A program made the position numbers and the translations under genes. Below, in pieces: positions 43,163 to 55,100 of a stretch of 64,000 nt of DNA (the stretch's first letter is position 1; each line of letters opens with the position of its first letter). The DNA is from Capitulum mitella (Eukaryota > Arthropoda > Thecostraca > Pollicipedomorpha > Pollicipedidae), in NCBI GenBank assembly GCA_030062745.1, contig CP099843.1, positions 4,651,001 to 4,715,000 on the forward strand. The letters run 5' to 3'. The notes beneath the pieces are model-generated. The model made no database searches, had not been told where the DNA came from, and was given only the letters and a program-made list of their open reading frames with translations.

Positions 43163-46100
43163 CTGGCGGCGAGCGCTGGTTAGTGAGCGGCGGCGGTGAG
43201 CACGGTGAGGCAACCGCTGGGACTGATTAGACAGGCGTCAGCTGGCAGAGTAGCTGCTCGTTAGCACCTCAGCAACGACATCGTTAGTGACGTTAAGGAA
43301 GACATGAAGCTGAAGCAGAAATTGTGGACGAATTTTGGAGCAGAATCGAATAAAGCCCTCGTCATAAATACGGAAACGTCTTGTCAAGTCCTTTTAACTG
43401 TAGCGCTATGACATAGCATGTTACTTTCAACCATACGGAAACGGAAGTTGGCCCAGCTTAAAATGAATCCAACTGAACTAGATCCAGTTAAACCAAAACC
43501 TAATCATCTAGATTCGCGCAACCGTCCACATTTGTTGAGGTGAATTTAGCGGCAGACGCCGTGTCATTTAAACGAAACAGCTTGCCAATCAGTCTATGTA
43601 TCAGTAATTTGCATCTCATTTTACAAACAGTGGAAACAACTGGCACAGCATGACAACGCTCCCATTTCAGCAATGGCTGGGTGCCACCTGCTTCCATGTT
43701 CCCATTTCTCTAACCCAATCACCGTCAGCCGTTTGGAAACCACTTCGGTCTCCACAAAATTTCCTGACACCTTTGACCAAACCATTAGCCCAAACGATCG
43801 TTCACGGTTATCGCAGACCCGGAGACCGTACCGTGTGCCGGGCCAATACGTACGAGCAGGTACGATATGTGCGAAGCGGGAGTGTTGCGAGTGTGGAAGA
43901 AGGAGCAGCCCGCTCTCCGCCGGACGCCAGGCCGCGCCGACGCTGCGAACGACAGCCACACGTGCAGGGGAGGGTTACACCGAGTCCGGGCCCGCACAGC
44001 GGCAGCGACGGCATGCAGGCGTGCCCTACGGGCCTACGCAAGCGAGCGCGGTGCACGTCAAGACCACTGAGCCGTGTGGGTGAGACGACCCCATCCTGTG
44101 ACCGGCGGTCCGAGCAAACGCCGACTGACCCCTGGAGGGGATCTCCGAACGATGACTGGTACTGCCTGGCCAAGGGATGAGGTCGCAGCTGTCTACGCTG
44201 GTCATGTCTATGTACAGGAAGTCATGCCACATATTATAGTGCTTGGTGCACTTTCACCTGTGCATTTATCCTTTTTGGCGTTATCATATATGACTGACTA
44301 CGTGAAACAGAAAATGAGTGCTTCAAAAAACGATGTCTTGTTTTCGTTTATTACAGGGCAGTAACTGACACCAAAACCGTGCCTACACTTTTAACGTTGG
44401 TATCTTCGTAATAACGGAAGCTCAGCATGTATTTCCAGAAAGGAAAGTTGTATTCTAGACGTTACATTGCTGTTACATTGTTGCATGGTTTACACATTGG
44501 CACGGTTTGCACATAGTTTAACTATCCACGATGCCATACTGACCATCGGGCGTAACGAAGCATACGCCTCACTACAGACGATCACAAACCGCATCTAAGT
44601 ACGTCTAGTACATTGACCATACCCAATGCCCTTAGCTGCAGCTACTTAGCCAGCATCAAATGCCACATGTCTAACTGAGGGGGTGCTTGGGCAGTAAACT
44701 TTCGGCAGGAGCTCATGCTGGTGCATGTTTGTGTGCACCAGTCACCAGAATACACACCTGTGGAATGTGAGCGAGGGACAGCGTGGGCCACACTCACAAT
44801 ACTGGTGCAGATGGCCATGCGTCACCACCATACATGCTGGCAGCGCAATCTGACACGGGAACGATTTACGCTGCGCCGTGGAAAATATACCCTGGTGACG
44901 GGAACTAGCTTCTTAATAAGTTAATGACCTACTTTCGTTATGCACAATGAAGCTCAAAAGGTAATGGTGAAAATCGCACTGTGTTTGAGGAAAGTCGTAC
45001 AATTACCAGCCCGAATTCGTTTTATAAGTCCACATTGTCAATCATTGTTCATTTCCCTTTGAACTAAATGTCAGTTTGGTAACGTTCCTAATGACTACAT
45101 AAAACGCGCTGTAATCTTGACCTGCCGCAAGAGAAACGCAGGAACTCTTCCTCCGAAATATCTGCAGGATTTAGCGTTACGGTCATGTGAGATGCAAAGA
45201 AAAAAAACAGTAAAAAGCACCAAAGCCCAAAGTTTGAACCCTTGAATCGTGTCTCCTTTTTTTCTTTTTTTTATAACGCCAGTTCACCGCATTTCCGACC
45301 AGTGACAGGTGGTGGCTGATAATGCAGATAACGAATAAAGAGGCATCAGCAGTGCTACGGCGACGGTTACAATGGCACCCCAGTACTGTACCTCTTACCG
45401 ACGGCTAAGAACACAGCGACTGCGCGACAGTCCCAGCCAGTCGGTGCCAATGACCTCACAGACCAAGCCCGCGACATCCGGCGGCCCATCGTGTTCCGCC
45501 TCTGGGCCACGTCGGCGTGATGTCACCGTTCCGGAAGGGTACACGTCACCGGGCGACGTTAGGCCGCCGGTCGGAGCGACGTCGGGCGACGCCGGCCTTC
45601 TCTGGCGGCCGGCGGCGGGGGTCGTCTCCCCTCCCCAGCTGGGGGCGGGCGGCCCGGCTGACAGCGGCCCGAGACGTGAGACGGACCTTGTTACGGGAAG
45701 GGACCTACCCAGTACGAAGCCCTCGCTGGGCGAAGTGGAGGATCTACCCAGAGCATAGCCCTCGCTGGGTGTGGTATAGGAGTTACCCAGGCCGAAGCTC
45801 TCGCTGGGCGAGGTGGAGAACTTACCTAAGATGGCGCCCTCCCTAGGCTGGGTGAGGGACCTACCCAGCACGAAGCCCTCGCTAGACGAGGTGGAGGAAC
45901 TGCTTATTGCGTAGCCCTCGCTGGGTGTGATATAGGAGCTACCCAGGCCCAGGCTTTCGCCGGACGAGGTGGAGAACTTACCTAAAATGGCGTCCTCCCT
46001 AAGCTGGGTGGAGGACCTACCCAGCACGAAGCCTTTACTGGGAGAAGTGGAGGAACTATCCAAGACAAAGCCCTCGTTTGCCGAGGTGGAGGTGGATCTA

Positions 46101-49100
46101 CCCAGGACGAGACTGGGGGACGTGGAGGACCCAACCAGCACGAAGCTCTCGCTGGGTCGTGTGGACGGTCCATCCGATATGAAGTCCACGCCCACCACGG
46201 GGAGCGACATGCCCAGCACACGGCCTGCGTAAGACGAGGGGAGGGCCCTACCCAGCGAGAGGTCGGGCTGCTGCAGGCTGGGTTTCGGCAGACAGAGGGC
46301 CTGGCAGTCGGCCGCCGAGCCGAAGGTGTTGCTGTTTCCGCCGCAGCCCAGGTACTTGTACGGCTCACACCTGCCGCAGGGACGGCAGGGGCGTCAGCGC
46401 GGACTGTCCGGGACCACCATCGAGGCGGTCCGGGCCCCGTCCATTGACGGGCCGTCGAATGGCCGTCCAGAGGGCCCGCCATGGGAACACGAGATTCTTC
46501 ATTTTCGGGGCCGGCGGAACGGGACCATAAGGTATGGCCAAGAACTGAAACGTGCGCAATGCCCCTCCCCTCAAGAAAGTCTTTTCATATAGCTCCCATC
46601 CCCCTTTTACTGAAACAGTACAATGTGAACAGTGCAATATCAGAATTACGCAAAGAAAATCACATTACACAAATTCCTTTTTAGAAACCAAATCTGAAAA
46701 TGGTCATTTTTTGGAGTACCTAAAATTCTGCCCATGATCCATCAGCTACTAGGTTTTCGATTGACTGACCATCGATCACTGCTGGATAACAGGTTTTCAA
46801 TTCCGAGGAAGCGGTTTTGACCCAATGTTGCATTTTCACGGTCTAAATAGAAACTCGGGGGAGAAAGCGATGGAACAGTGTCACGGCCAAAACGATTTTT
46901 CCGCGAAGAATCTGTTCACACTTTTCGCTTAAGAAAGTTCCACTTTCTTACCTCTTCTTGTCTTTATTGAAGAAGAAACGGTTCTCTGGCCGGAAGAGAC
47001 AGTTGATTCCTTCCGACTGTGGCAGGACACATGCGCTCTGGTCTGTGGGCAGATCCGAGCACCGCCTCAGCAGCAGACTCGCCCGTCACCTGATCACGTC
47101 TCCAACGACTCGACCGAAAACAAGACCAGCGAGCACCCTGCTCAAACACAACGAACACTTCAGGCCCTGGACGAACTGAGCCCGGTTACCTGTGCTGGCA
47201 GTGGAGGCCGGCATCGGGGCAAGGGCCGGCGGTATCACGGCCGTTCCCACTCCGCAGATGTTCTTGCATTCCTCGGCGCTCTCGAAGTTGTTCGCGTTTC
47301 CGAAACAGCCTGTAGTGAAACGAGTTGAAAGGGGCGCTGCCGGACGCACAAGTTTAATATAGAAAGATAATTTTTTGAAAACTGCATTAAGCGTGCTAGG
47401 CAGTGCCGGTTGTTTGTGGAAACTCTCGTTAAGAAAAATGGACTAGTAGGTTTTTGGTCCCATGGCCATTTGATTTAATTATCAACCAACACGAAAGTAA
47501 TCAAATCACACTTCGCACTCTAGATAGCATCTCAAAATACGCAGAGGAGTACCAAGAAGTTGGCCACCAGTCGTTTTAAAACGCAAGCCTTCATTTGGAT
47601 ACCAGTTTTCTGTACAGATAACACCGAATGACAGTGTAACACAGCGCAGACCAGCTGACCGAACTCACCGCCGTAAGAGAACTCGTCGCAGGCCCCCGTG
47701 GCCGGGTCGTAGAAGTGACGCGTCAGAACCTTCTGACACGGGCCCGAGTTGGGCGGCAGGAAGCAGAGCGGCGGCTTCAGGTCTCGGTCGGACCGGTCTG
47801 CGTCAAGGAAATCAGAGCTCAGAAGCTATGGCAATCTGAAGCTCATAATACGTGGGCGATAAATTTTGATTTCACCAAGCGCCATGAGGAAATACATCTA
47901 CTTGTTAGGAAGGTGACACAGTCTCCCAGTGCTCGGACCACTGGAGATCCGATGAACTGCGCGCAGCCGGCCGGCCGACTGACCCGTCTCCGTCTGCAGC
48001 TTCTCGCAGCGGGCGCCGCAGTCGCCCAGCGTGCGGAAGTTGTTGCCGTTGCCCAGGCAGCCGCCGTAGTTGAAGGCCTTGCAGGTGCCGGCGGTGAAGT
48101 CGAAGTAGTAGCGCCGCTCGGTGCCCAGACAGGGTCCGGGGTCCCGGGGCAGCGAACAGGCTGGGTGGCGCCCTCCAACTGCCGAAACAGAAACAATCGC
48201 CATCCAGCAGCTCCACCTCACAATCTGGCACCTCACCCATGGAACACCGTTTGGTATCTTACCCACAGCCTCATCGTCTAGCAACTCCTCGAACCCACGT
48301 CACCTCGACAGCACGCAACTCGCTACCAGACAGGCAGACGGACCAGAAGCCTTGTAGCGCAAAAGCAACAAATATCGCTCTTATTACCACAAGAAATGGC
48401 TGAGCTTAACAGAATGGTTATACATTTTGCAAGCAAACGTAAGGAAGTGTATTAATTTACTGAAACATACAAAGAAATGGCTTAAAATAATTTGTAACAA
48501 CGACCACTATGTCGGTGAACGGTTGTCGACCAGTCGCGGTCTTTCTAATCAGTCATATCTAAAAGAAATGGTTCAGCTGCAGAATACTTGGGGATTCCAT
48601 TTACATTGGGTCACCTAACTGTCGTTGCCAACCTCGGGTCACACCGCAGCCGGAGCGTCCCATCACTAAAGGCCCTGCGCCGGAGCGGCCCGACTGTGGC
48701 GGCCAGCTCACCGACGATGTTGACGCCGGAGAAGTTGAAGTGGAAGCGCAGCACGGGCACCACGGGCAGCAGCTGGCCGGGCTGGAAGCAGGGCGACAGC
48801 GGGCGCGTCACGCAGCTGCCGGCCGCTGCGCAGCTCCAGCAGCGGCCGTCGTACACCAGCAGCTGCTGCGGCCGGCTGCGCGGCCCGGAGCCGTAGCAGA
48901 CGCTCACCTCCATCACGGCCCTGCGAACGAGGGCGGTGTGCGTCGGACGCGGCACTGCATGTCATGGCCGCTGGTGTACGCTGGGATGCTGGGGCAACAC
49001 GGAGAGTCGGCCAAAGGTCTTTATGGCGAGGATATCTGACGAAGGAACGGGGGCATTGGGGAAAATATCCACAGGCCCACAACTTGTAGAGACTAGGGAA

Positions 49101-52100
49101 AACTGTAGACAAATTGTCTCTGATAGGGACACAGAATGCGGACGACATTTCTACTGCATAATGGAAGAGACGTAAAGCACACAGAACCCCGTGGTCACAT
49201 CGTCAGGGAATTTCTCCAGACCGGCACTGCCCTCATTATGACTGGTCGCAACCCTGGCAGCGCTCCCCCCCCCCCCCGTCAACCTGTTGCCCGACCCCGC
49301 CGCCGGTTACCGGTTGGCGTCGCCGCGGTCATTGCGGGTCAGCGTCTGGGTCGGGTCATGGATCACCAGCTCGGGCAGAGGACACACGATCTGCTGGAAG
49401 CTCAAGAACGTGGCGTTGGTCTGCACCACGTTGGCCGGAGAGGACAGCGTGCCGTCCAACTGTGGGCGTAAACACGGCGTTATGGCAAGCAGACGTGACG
49501 GCCGTCACGCCTCACAGAGTCACGAACAAGACGCAACGCGATCGGAACAGAAACATGGAGTGGAAGTTACACAGCAAGGGCCGGAATACCAAACAGACCA
49601 TGGTGTTGAAACCTAAATGTGAAGCAGCGCCGCGAAACCGAAGTCAGGCAGCACTCTTTAACAAGGAGTTGGGGAAATCAGACACCACAATCCAAACCAC
49701 TCTTATTACAGTCACATCTTTGATATGAAGCACGGTCAAGAAAATCGGACAACTGCATCTCAGAGACACATCTCAAAGACATAAACACACTGCTTGCCTT
49801 GTATATCTCGAAATGGCAGACAAGGTTGGAGCTGTCGGCAAAGTTCTCCCCCTGTATCACCACGCGCTTGCAAGGTCTCGTGGTGACGTCACACAGGCCG
49901 TCGTCCTGTAGTGACGTCACACGGGGTCCGGAGTTCAGGTCGATCGAACAGTCGCTGCCCACGAAGCCACGGTCACAAACACAGATACCTGCTGGCAGAG
50001 ACGCATATTAAAATACCAATCAGTGACAGGCTCATTTGTGAAACTAAAGAGAAGGTTTAGAAAGGGAACGCAAAAAAAGGATCGTCTGGATGCTCGCCTT
50101 CTTTACGCAGAAAAAAAAGTTTCACCAAAGTGGAAAGCAGCTAAAATAAAATGTTGGGAGGGTCAAGACGGAAGGAGATCATAACCAAAATAAAACCGGA
50201 TGGAAATGGGCAATTTTTCAACAACTAAACGCTCAGCTCAAACCACCTGGCTTCCAGCGCTAACCGAAAACTAAATTGCAGCCAAACAATGATGAAACCA
50301 GAGCTCTGAGACTGTTCTACGAGTGTTAACGGCTGTAAAGCAACGCAGACAAGCGCACCACGCTGCCCGAGTGGTCGGTTGTACTCTCGCCTTTATCGCA
50401 GCGTCCGTTGCCTGAGCAGTCGTTCAGACAGAGGACGGACACAACGTCCTCCGGCGGCGAGGGGAACTGGTCGGCACCCTGCTGCACCCACAGCGATGTG
50501 TTGCGGTACAGCTCGGTGCGACAGTCCTCCTTGAACGAATCCAGCGTGGCCACCGCCCACATCGTGCCGCCCGTGTACTGCGATACAAATCAGTGGTCAC
50601 AAACAAGACAAAAACCGGCAAGTACAGACAAGTGTCGACGATGAAAACACCGACGCGGGTGAAACACAGACAAAAAACCGTGATACGGGGGCCACCCATA
50701 GTGTCCGGTATCGGATCTAACCTGTCGAAACCAGAGTTGGATCTTGAGTTCCATGAACGGCCCCACTTTGGACACGGTGGCCTGAGGCATCGACATCCCG
50801 CCAATCCCACTCTCCTCCCCCCCCCACCTAACCTCACCGTCCCAGCCGACTAACCAATATATCGGCGGCGCACTCGGCCAGCTTGCTGTCCACAGAGACG
50901 CCTCGCACGTGCCGACAGAGCCCGGCCACGGTCGAGGCGGCCAGGTAGCTGCGGCAGAACTGCAGCGCCGTCCGCTGGCTCCAGCCGCCAGGCGGCGCCG
51001 GCGTTGAGAAACCTCCCAGTGGCTGGTAGGAGGGCGCGGCGCCGGCGGAGGCCGCCAGCGCCGGCGGCGCCGCGTCCAGGCCCAGGTCCTGCCGGCCGAC
51101 GGACGGCCGTAGAGCTGCCGCTGGATTACCCGCGGTTGCGGAGCACAGTCGCTGGACAGCGGCTACGCCATGGAAATCCAGCCGTATCGCGGCAGAATCA
51201 CGAAGCACGTCGCATCGAGTTAGGAGCGGAACTAGTCACACTCACGTACAAGTATTAACTTCCACCAGCTCAGGTACGCCTGTTGGTTCCATTGCTGTTC
51301 TCAGCAATTACGAACAAGATACATCAGGCCACGTTTAATGTTAATCCCCAGTGCGGCCGGCAGTTTCCTCCAAACCGTGACGCCGGCCAACAGCCAGCGT
51401 CGTACCTTGTTGTCCTGGAACAGGGTAGCGGTGAAGTCCTTGGCGCGCGCGTCCGAGCACGAGTTGCTGGTGCAGACCACCTCGCCGGTGGGCGGCAGCT
51501 GGCCGCGGCCCGCCTTGTTCGGCCGGCGGAACCCTGCAACACCACCGGACAGGCGGGCCGCCGTAGAGCGACCGAGCGTCGAAGGGCCTGAAGCTTGGCT
51601 CCACTGTCTGCACGCGCACCGGCCGAGACACATCTGGGTAGACAGACGGATAGCGGCCCGACCAGACACCCCGTTCCACTGTTCACAGGTTGGCAATGAT
51701 ACGCAGCACCGAGGTAAAGCAGCAACGCAGAGATCATCACTCTAGCAAAGCATTTGGATCAAGGATAATGTGCGCGGTCCTCCATAGGCTGGTCATGAAT
51801 GCTGAAATAAGACAGGCGGGGTAATGACGGCCACTTCTCTCCTGAGCAGAGTGTAAACAAAGAAAGCTCAGATGACTTTCTTTTTCGTTGAAGATCGCGT
51901 CGGAAGCGGACAGAGAGGGTGAGATACTGGACTGAACCGAATTTCTATAAATAAAATTGCATTATCCATTTTTGGTTATGTTGTTCTGAGAAAATCTAAA
52001 ATTTTCCGATGTTTGTGGGTCTCAGGAAAACTGAAAACCATGTCCAATGTGTTCATCACCAACAATGTAGTCCCTGGAACAAACAACAAAGAAAAATTTC

Positions 52101-55100
52101 AGCACCAACATGGTCGCTGCAAATTCGTACCATTCTTAAATGTTACTAGAGCAATCGAGGCAACGCCACCCACTTTGACGGGCTTCTCCGCACATGGGCA
52201 GCCCCATATCGGTTTGGGAGGCCGGCCGACGTTAACCTCATTTTGACCTTGAATGACCGTAATATATAGATATGTATCATATATAAATATATAATGTATA
52301 ATATAAAAGTATTATAAGCATAATGTATAACTATATATAAAAAATGCACATTGAAAGCATTTCCACTGAATTCCTGAGGCAAAAACGGCCTGGAAACTTA
52401 TGTTGCCAGGCTAAATCCGTTTACCTCATGTGCCGACCTTTCTTGATGACCTTAACCTGGCTTCTTCCATTTAGCCCTGAAATGACCTAAATACATGCTT
52501 AGAGTACTTTCATTAAGATACTCTCGCGAAAATACCCAGGAAACACCTGTCGCAAGACTGAACCAAATTGCGTCATGTGCTGACATCAGTTTGTTCACCT
52601 TGACCTTGACCTAAACTTGGCTTCGGCGCATTGTTCTCTAAATATCTTTGCCTGGTCACGGAGAGTATTTTTGGACATCGTGAACTTCATGCTGATGTTT
52701 GTGTGGCTTCTATGGGCCCTGATGTAAAAAAGCTTGATTTTGACCACTGACTTCCCCTTGACCTGACCTTTGACCTCGAAATTTAAATCAAATGACCGCT
52801 TTAAACATGTCTCGTAGAGACCTTTCAATTGGCGCATAACGCGTGAAAATCGGAGGATTAGTTCCGGGACAGAGGTTGGGCAATATTTGTTCTCCCACCA
52901 ATCGATAGCTTTCGGCTGGGCGTGTTAAATGTTGTGTATATCATGTATGACATGCGGTATGATTTAGAATTAGTCAATACATTAGCTGCATACTATTTTT
53001 CATTCAGGCATAAAGTACGGGCGAAATGCGAAGACTTTTTCAACTTTTTTTTAAGATAATGGGCACCTCTTGCCAATTTCACTCCCCATTCATTGTCCCA
53101 TTCGATTAAATATGCCATATTTTAGCATAACGTTATTTGTAATTTGGCAATGAAGCCATCCAGGCCTTCGTTGGTATCAGATGAGGCTTACGGGAAAGGC
53201 TGTTTGTCTCCAAATATGAAAGAAGGAATTTCGGTAAAATCATGCTCAGTTTTACCACGTTGGTACGTCTACCTCGAAAAAACGGTGTTTTATAAAAATT
53301 GATACAACTATGCTGTATTTTAACCTGACCGTTTTGTTTCCTTTAAGAAACGGGACGGTCACGAAGTCCAAGGTTTGCATCAATGTATCAAAATTTCTCA
53401 TATCTTGTGCAGTTTTTAAGAAAAACCCGAAAAGACTTAAGGGATCGGGCCTACCCCCGCCTCCCCTATTATGGTCGATGACGTCCGCATGGTTATGCGT
53501 TCTTATGCACCACACTTAGTCTCCCGGGCGCAAACCTGCATCTACATGAGACTGCTTCTCAGCAATAAAATACCATCAAAAATATCTGAAGTTCATGGCC
53601 ATTCTGCAATGAAAGGTTAAGAACTTTAACCTACCGTGAAGAGAAATGCGAAGAAGTCCCTGAATCAATGAGCCGATCGACGCCTATTTCCGGGATATTT
53701 CAATATCTCTCGGATACTTGTGCTCAGTTTCGCGACAGGCAGAAGTTCTAACCTCCAGGGAGCAGTCCACTGATGAGTGGGCGTTCCGTTCCTTGAGACT
53801 CAACGACGGACTCCTTGTACTGGCAGGCGCAGTACGGCTCTCCGCCGCCAGGCGGCAGCACCAGCGACGTCTTGTCGAAAACGCCGGCGAACAGGCTGCG
53901 GTGGTCGGCGATCCTGCGGCAAAGGGCGACGATCATCATCGATGCGTTTGGCAAACGATTTCACGAGTAAGAAGTACGTTTTAAGCCCATGACGCGCTCT
54001 TAAGATCTTCATAGATTAAGTGAAAGTGACTTATTTTCGGGTTCCAAATATGCACACTCATACATAACAGCACGAACAGCAGTTAGATAACCTGCAGTAC
54101 AGTTGAGCATAATATGCTGAAATTACAAGCATCCATTATTTGTACCAAAGAGAGGCACACAGCAAATTGCAAACATCCGTTATTTGTGCTAAAGAGATGT
54201 AAATAACAAACAGCAGAGTGGTGGTGTAGCGCGACGAGACACAAAACTTTTCTGACGCCCGCCACAACTCAGGAAAGTACACGATTCATGGTCCGCCCAG
54301 CTTAAATGAACCAGCCCCATGCTCTCTCTAGCTAATCGCACACCGCCGGAACTAACGTCATGTCGACAGGCACCCCTGTAGCGAGAAGATGCCCACCTCC
54401 AGGCGTCGGAGAAGTCGGCACACTCGGAGTAGGGCGCCACGCGGCAGGCCACGGAGCCGTCCGGCCGGGACAGGTCGTTGCTCTGGTCGCGGTCGAAGGT
54501 GCCGCACAAGCCGCGCGTCAGCCGCAGGTCGCTCGGCGAGCCGTACACCTTGACGTAGCCCAGGTACGGGCCCAGCACCACGCTGGTGCCGCTCGGCAGG
54601 AAGACCTGCCGCCCGGAGGGGGCCGAGGTCAGGCGGAAGGTCACCAGGGCCTTCGGCCGCACTCTGGGAGTGTAATGACGTGATGCACCCCGCTACCGTT
54701 ATGGCGTAGTCCGGAGTCGGCAATGTCCTGGTGCGTCGCCATGTTAGTCTAGGAACAGTATTTGGCATGCGGTACCCCAGAGGTACGGTGATCACGTTTA
54801 TTTCATATGTTGATAATTACATATCGCATCAGGGATCGACCACGTCGTTCAGAGCCCGCATTCAGCTGTCCTGACGTGCAGATGAATAGCTGCACTGACC
54901 TGGTACTACCTGCCACCGCTGAACTGCCGCAGCTGGACAGCTGTACTGACCTGGTGCGACCAATGTCTTAGGGCTGTCGCAACTGGACAGCTGTGCTGAC
55001 CTGGTACGACCTGCCGTCGTTGAGCTGCTGCAGCTGGAGGCCGGCCGGCGCGTCGGTCGGTCGGCGGCCGTCCCTGGCGCGGGTCCAGGTCTTCATGTAG

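Noticed and set aside
41748..48178. Papilin as the identity of the Kunitz part
   Set aside because: No thrombospondin type 1 or papilin cassette is present, and the upstream in-phase exons are VWDE-like.
50380..50386. GT donor at GAGA|GTACAA for the EGF exon
   Set aside because: It would insert two extra residues into the EGF C3-C4 loop; the GC donor five bases earlier gives the canonical spacing.
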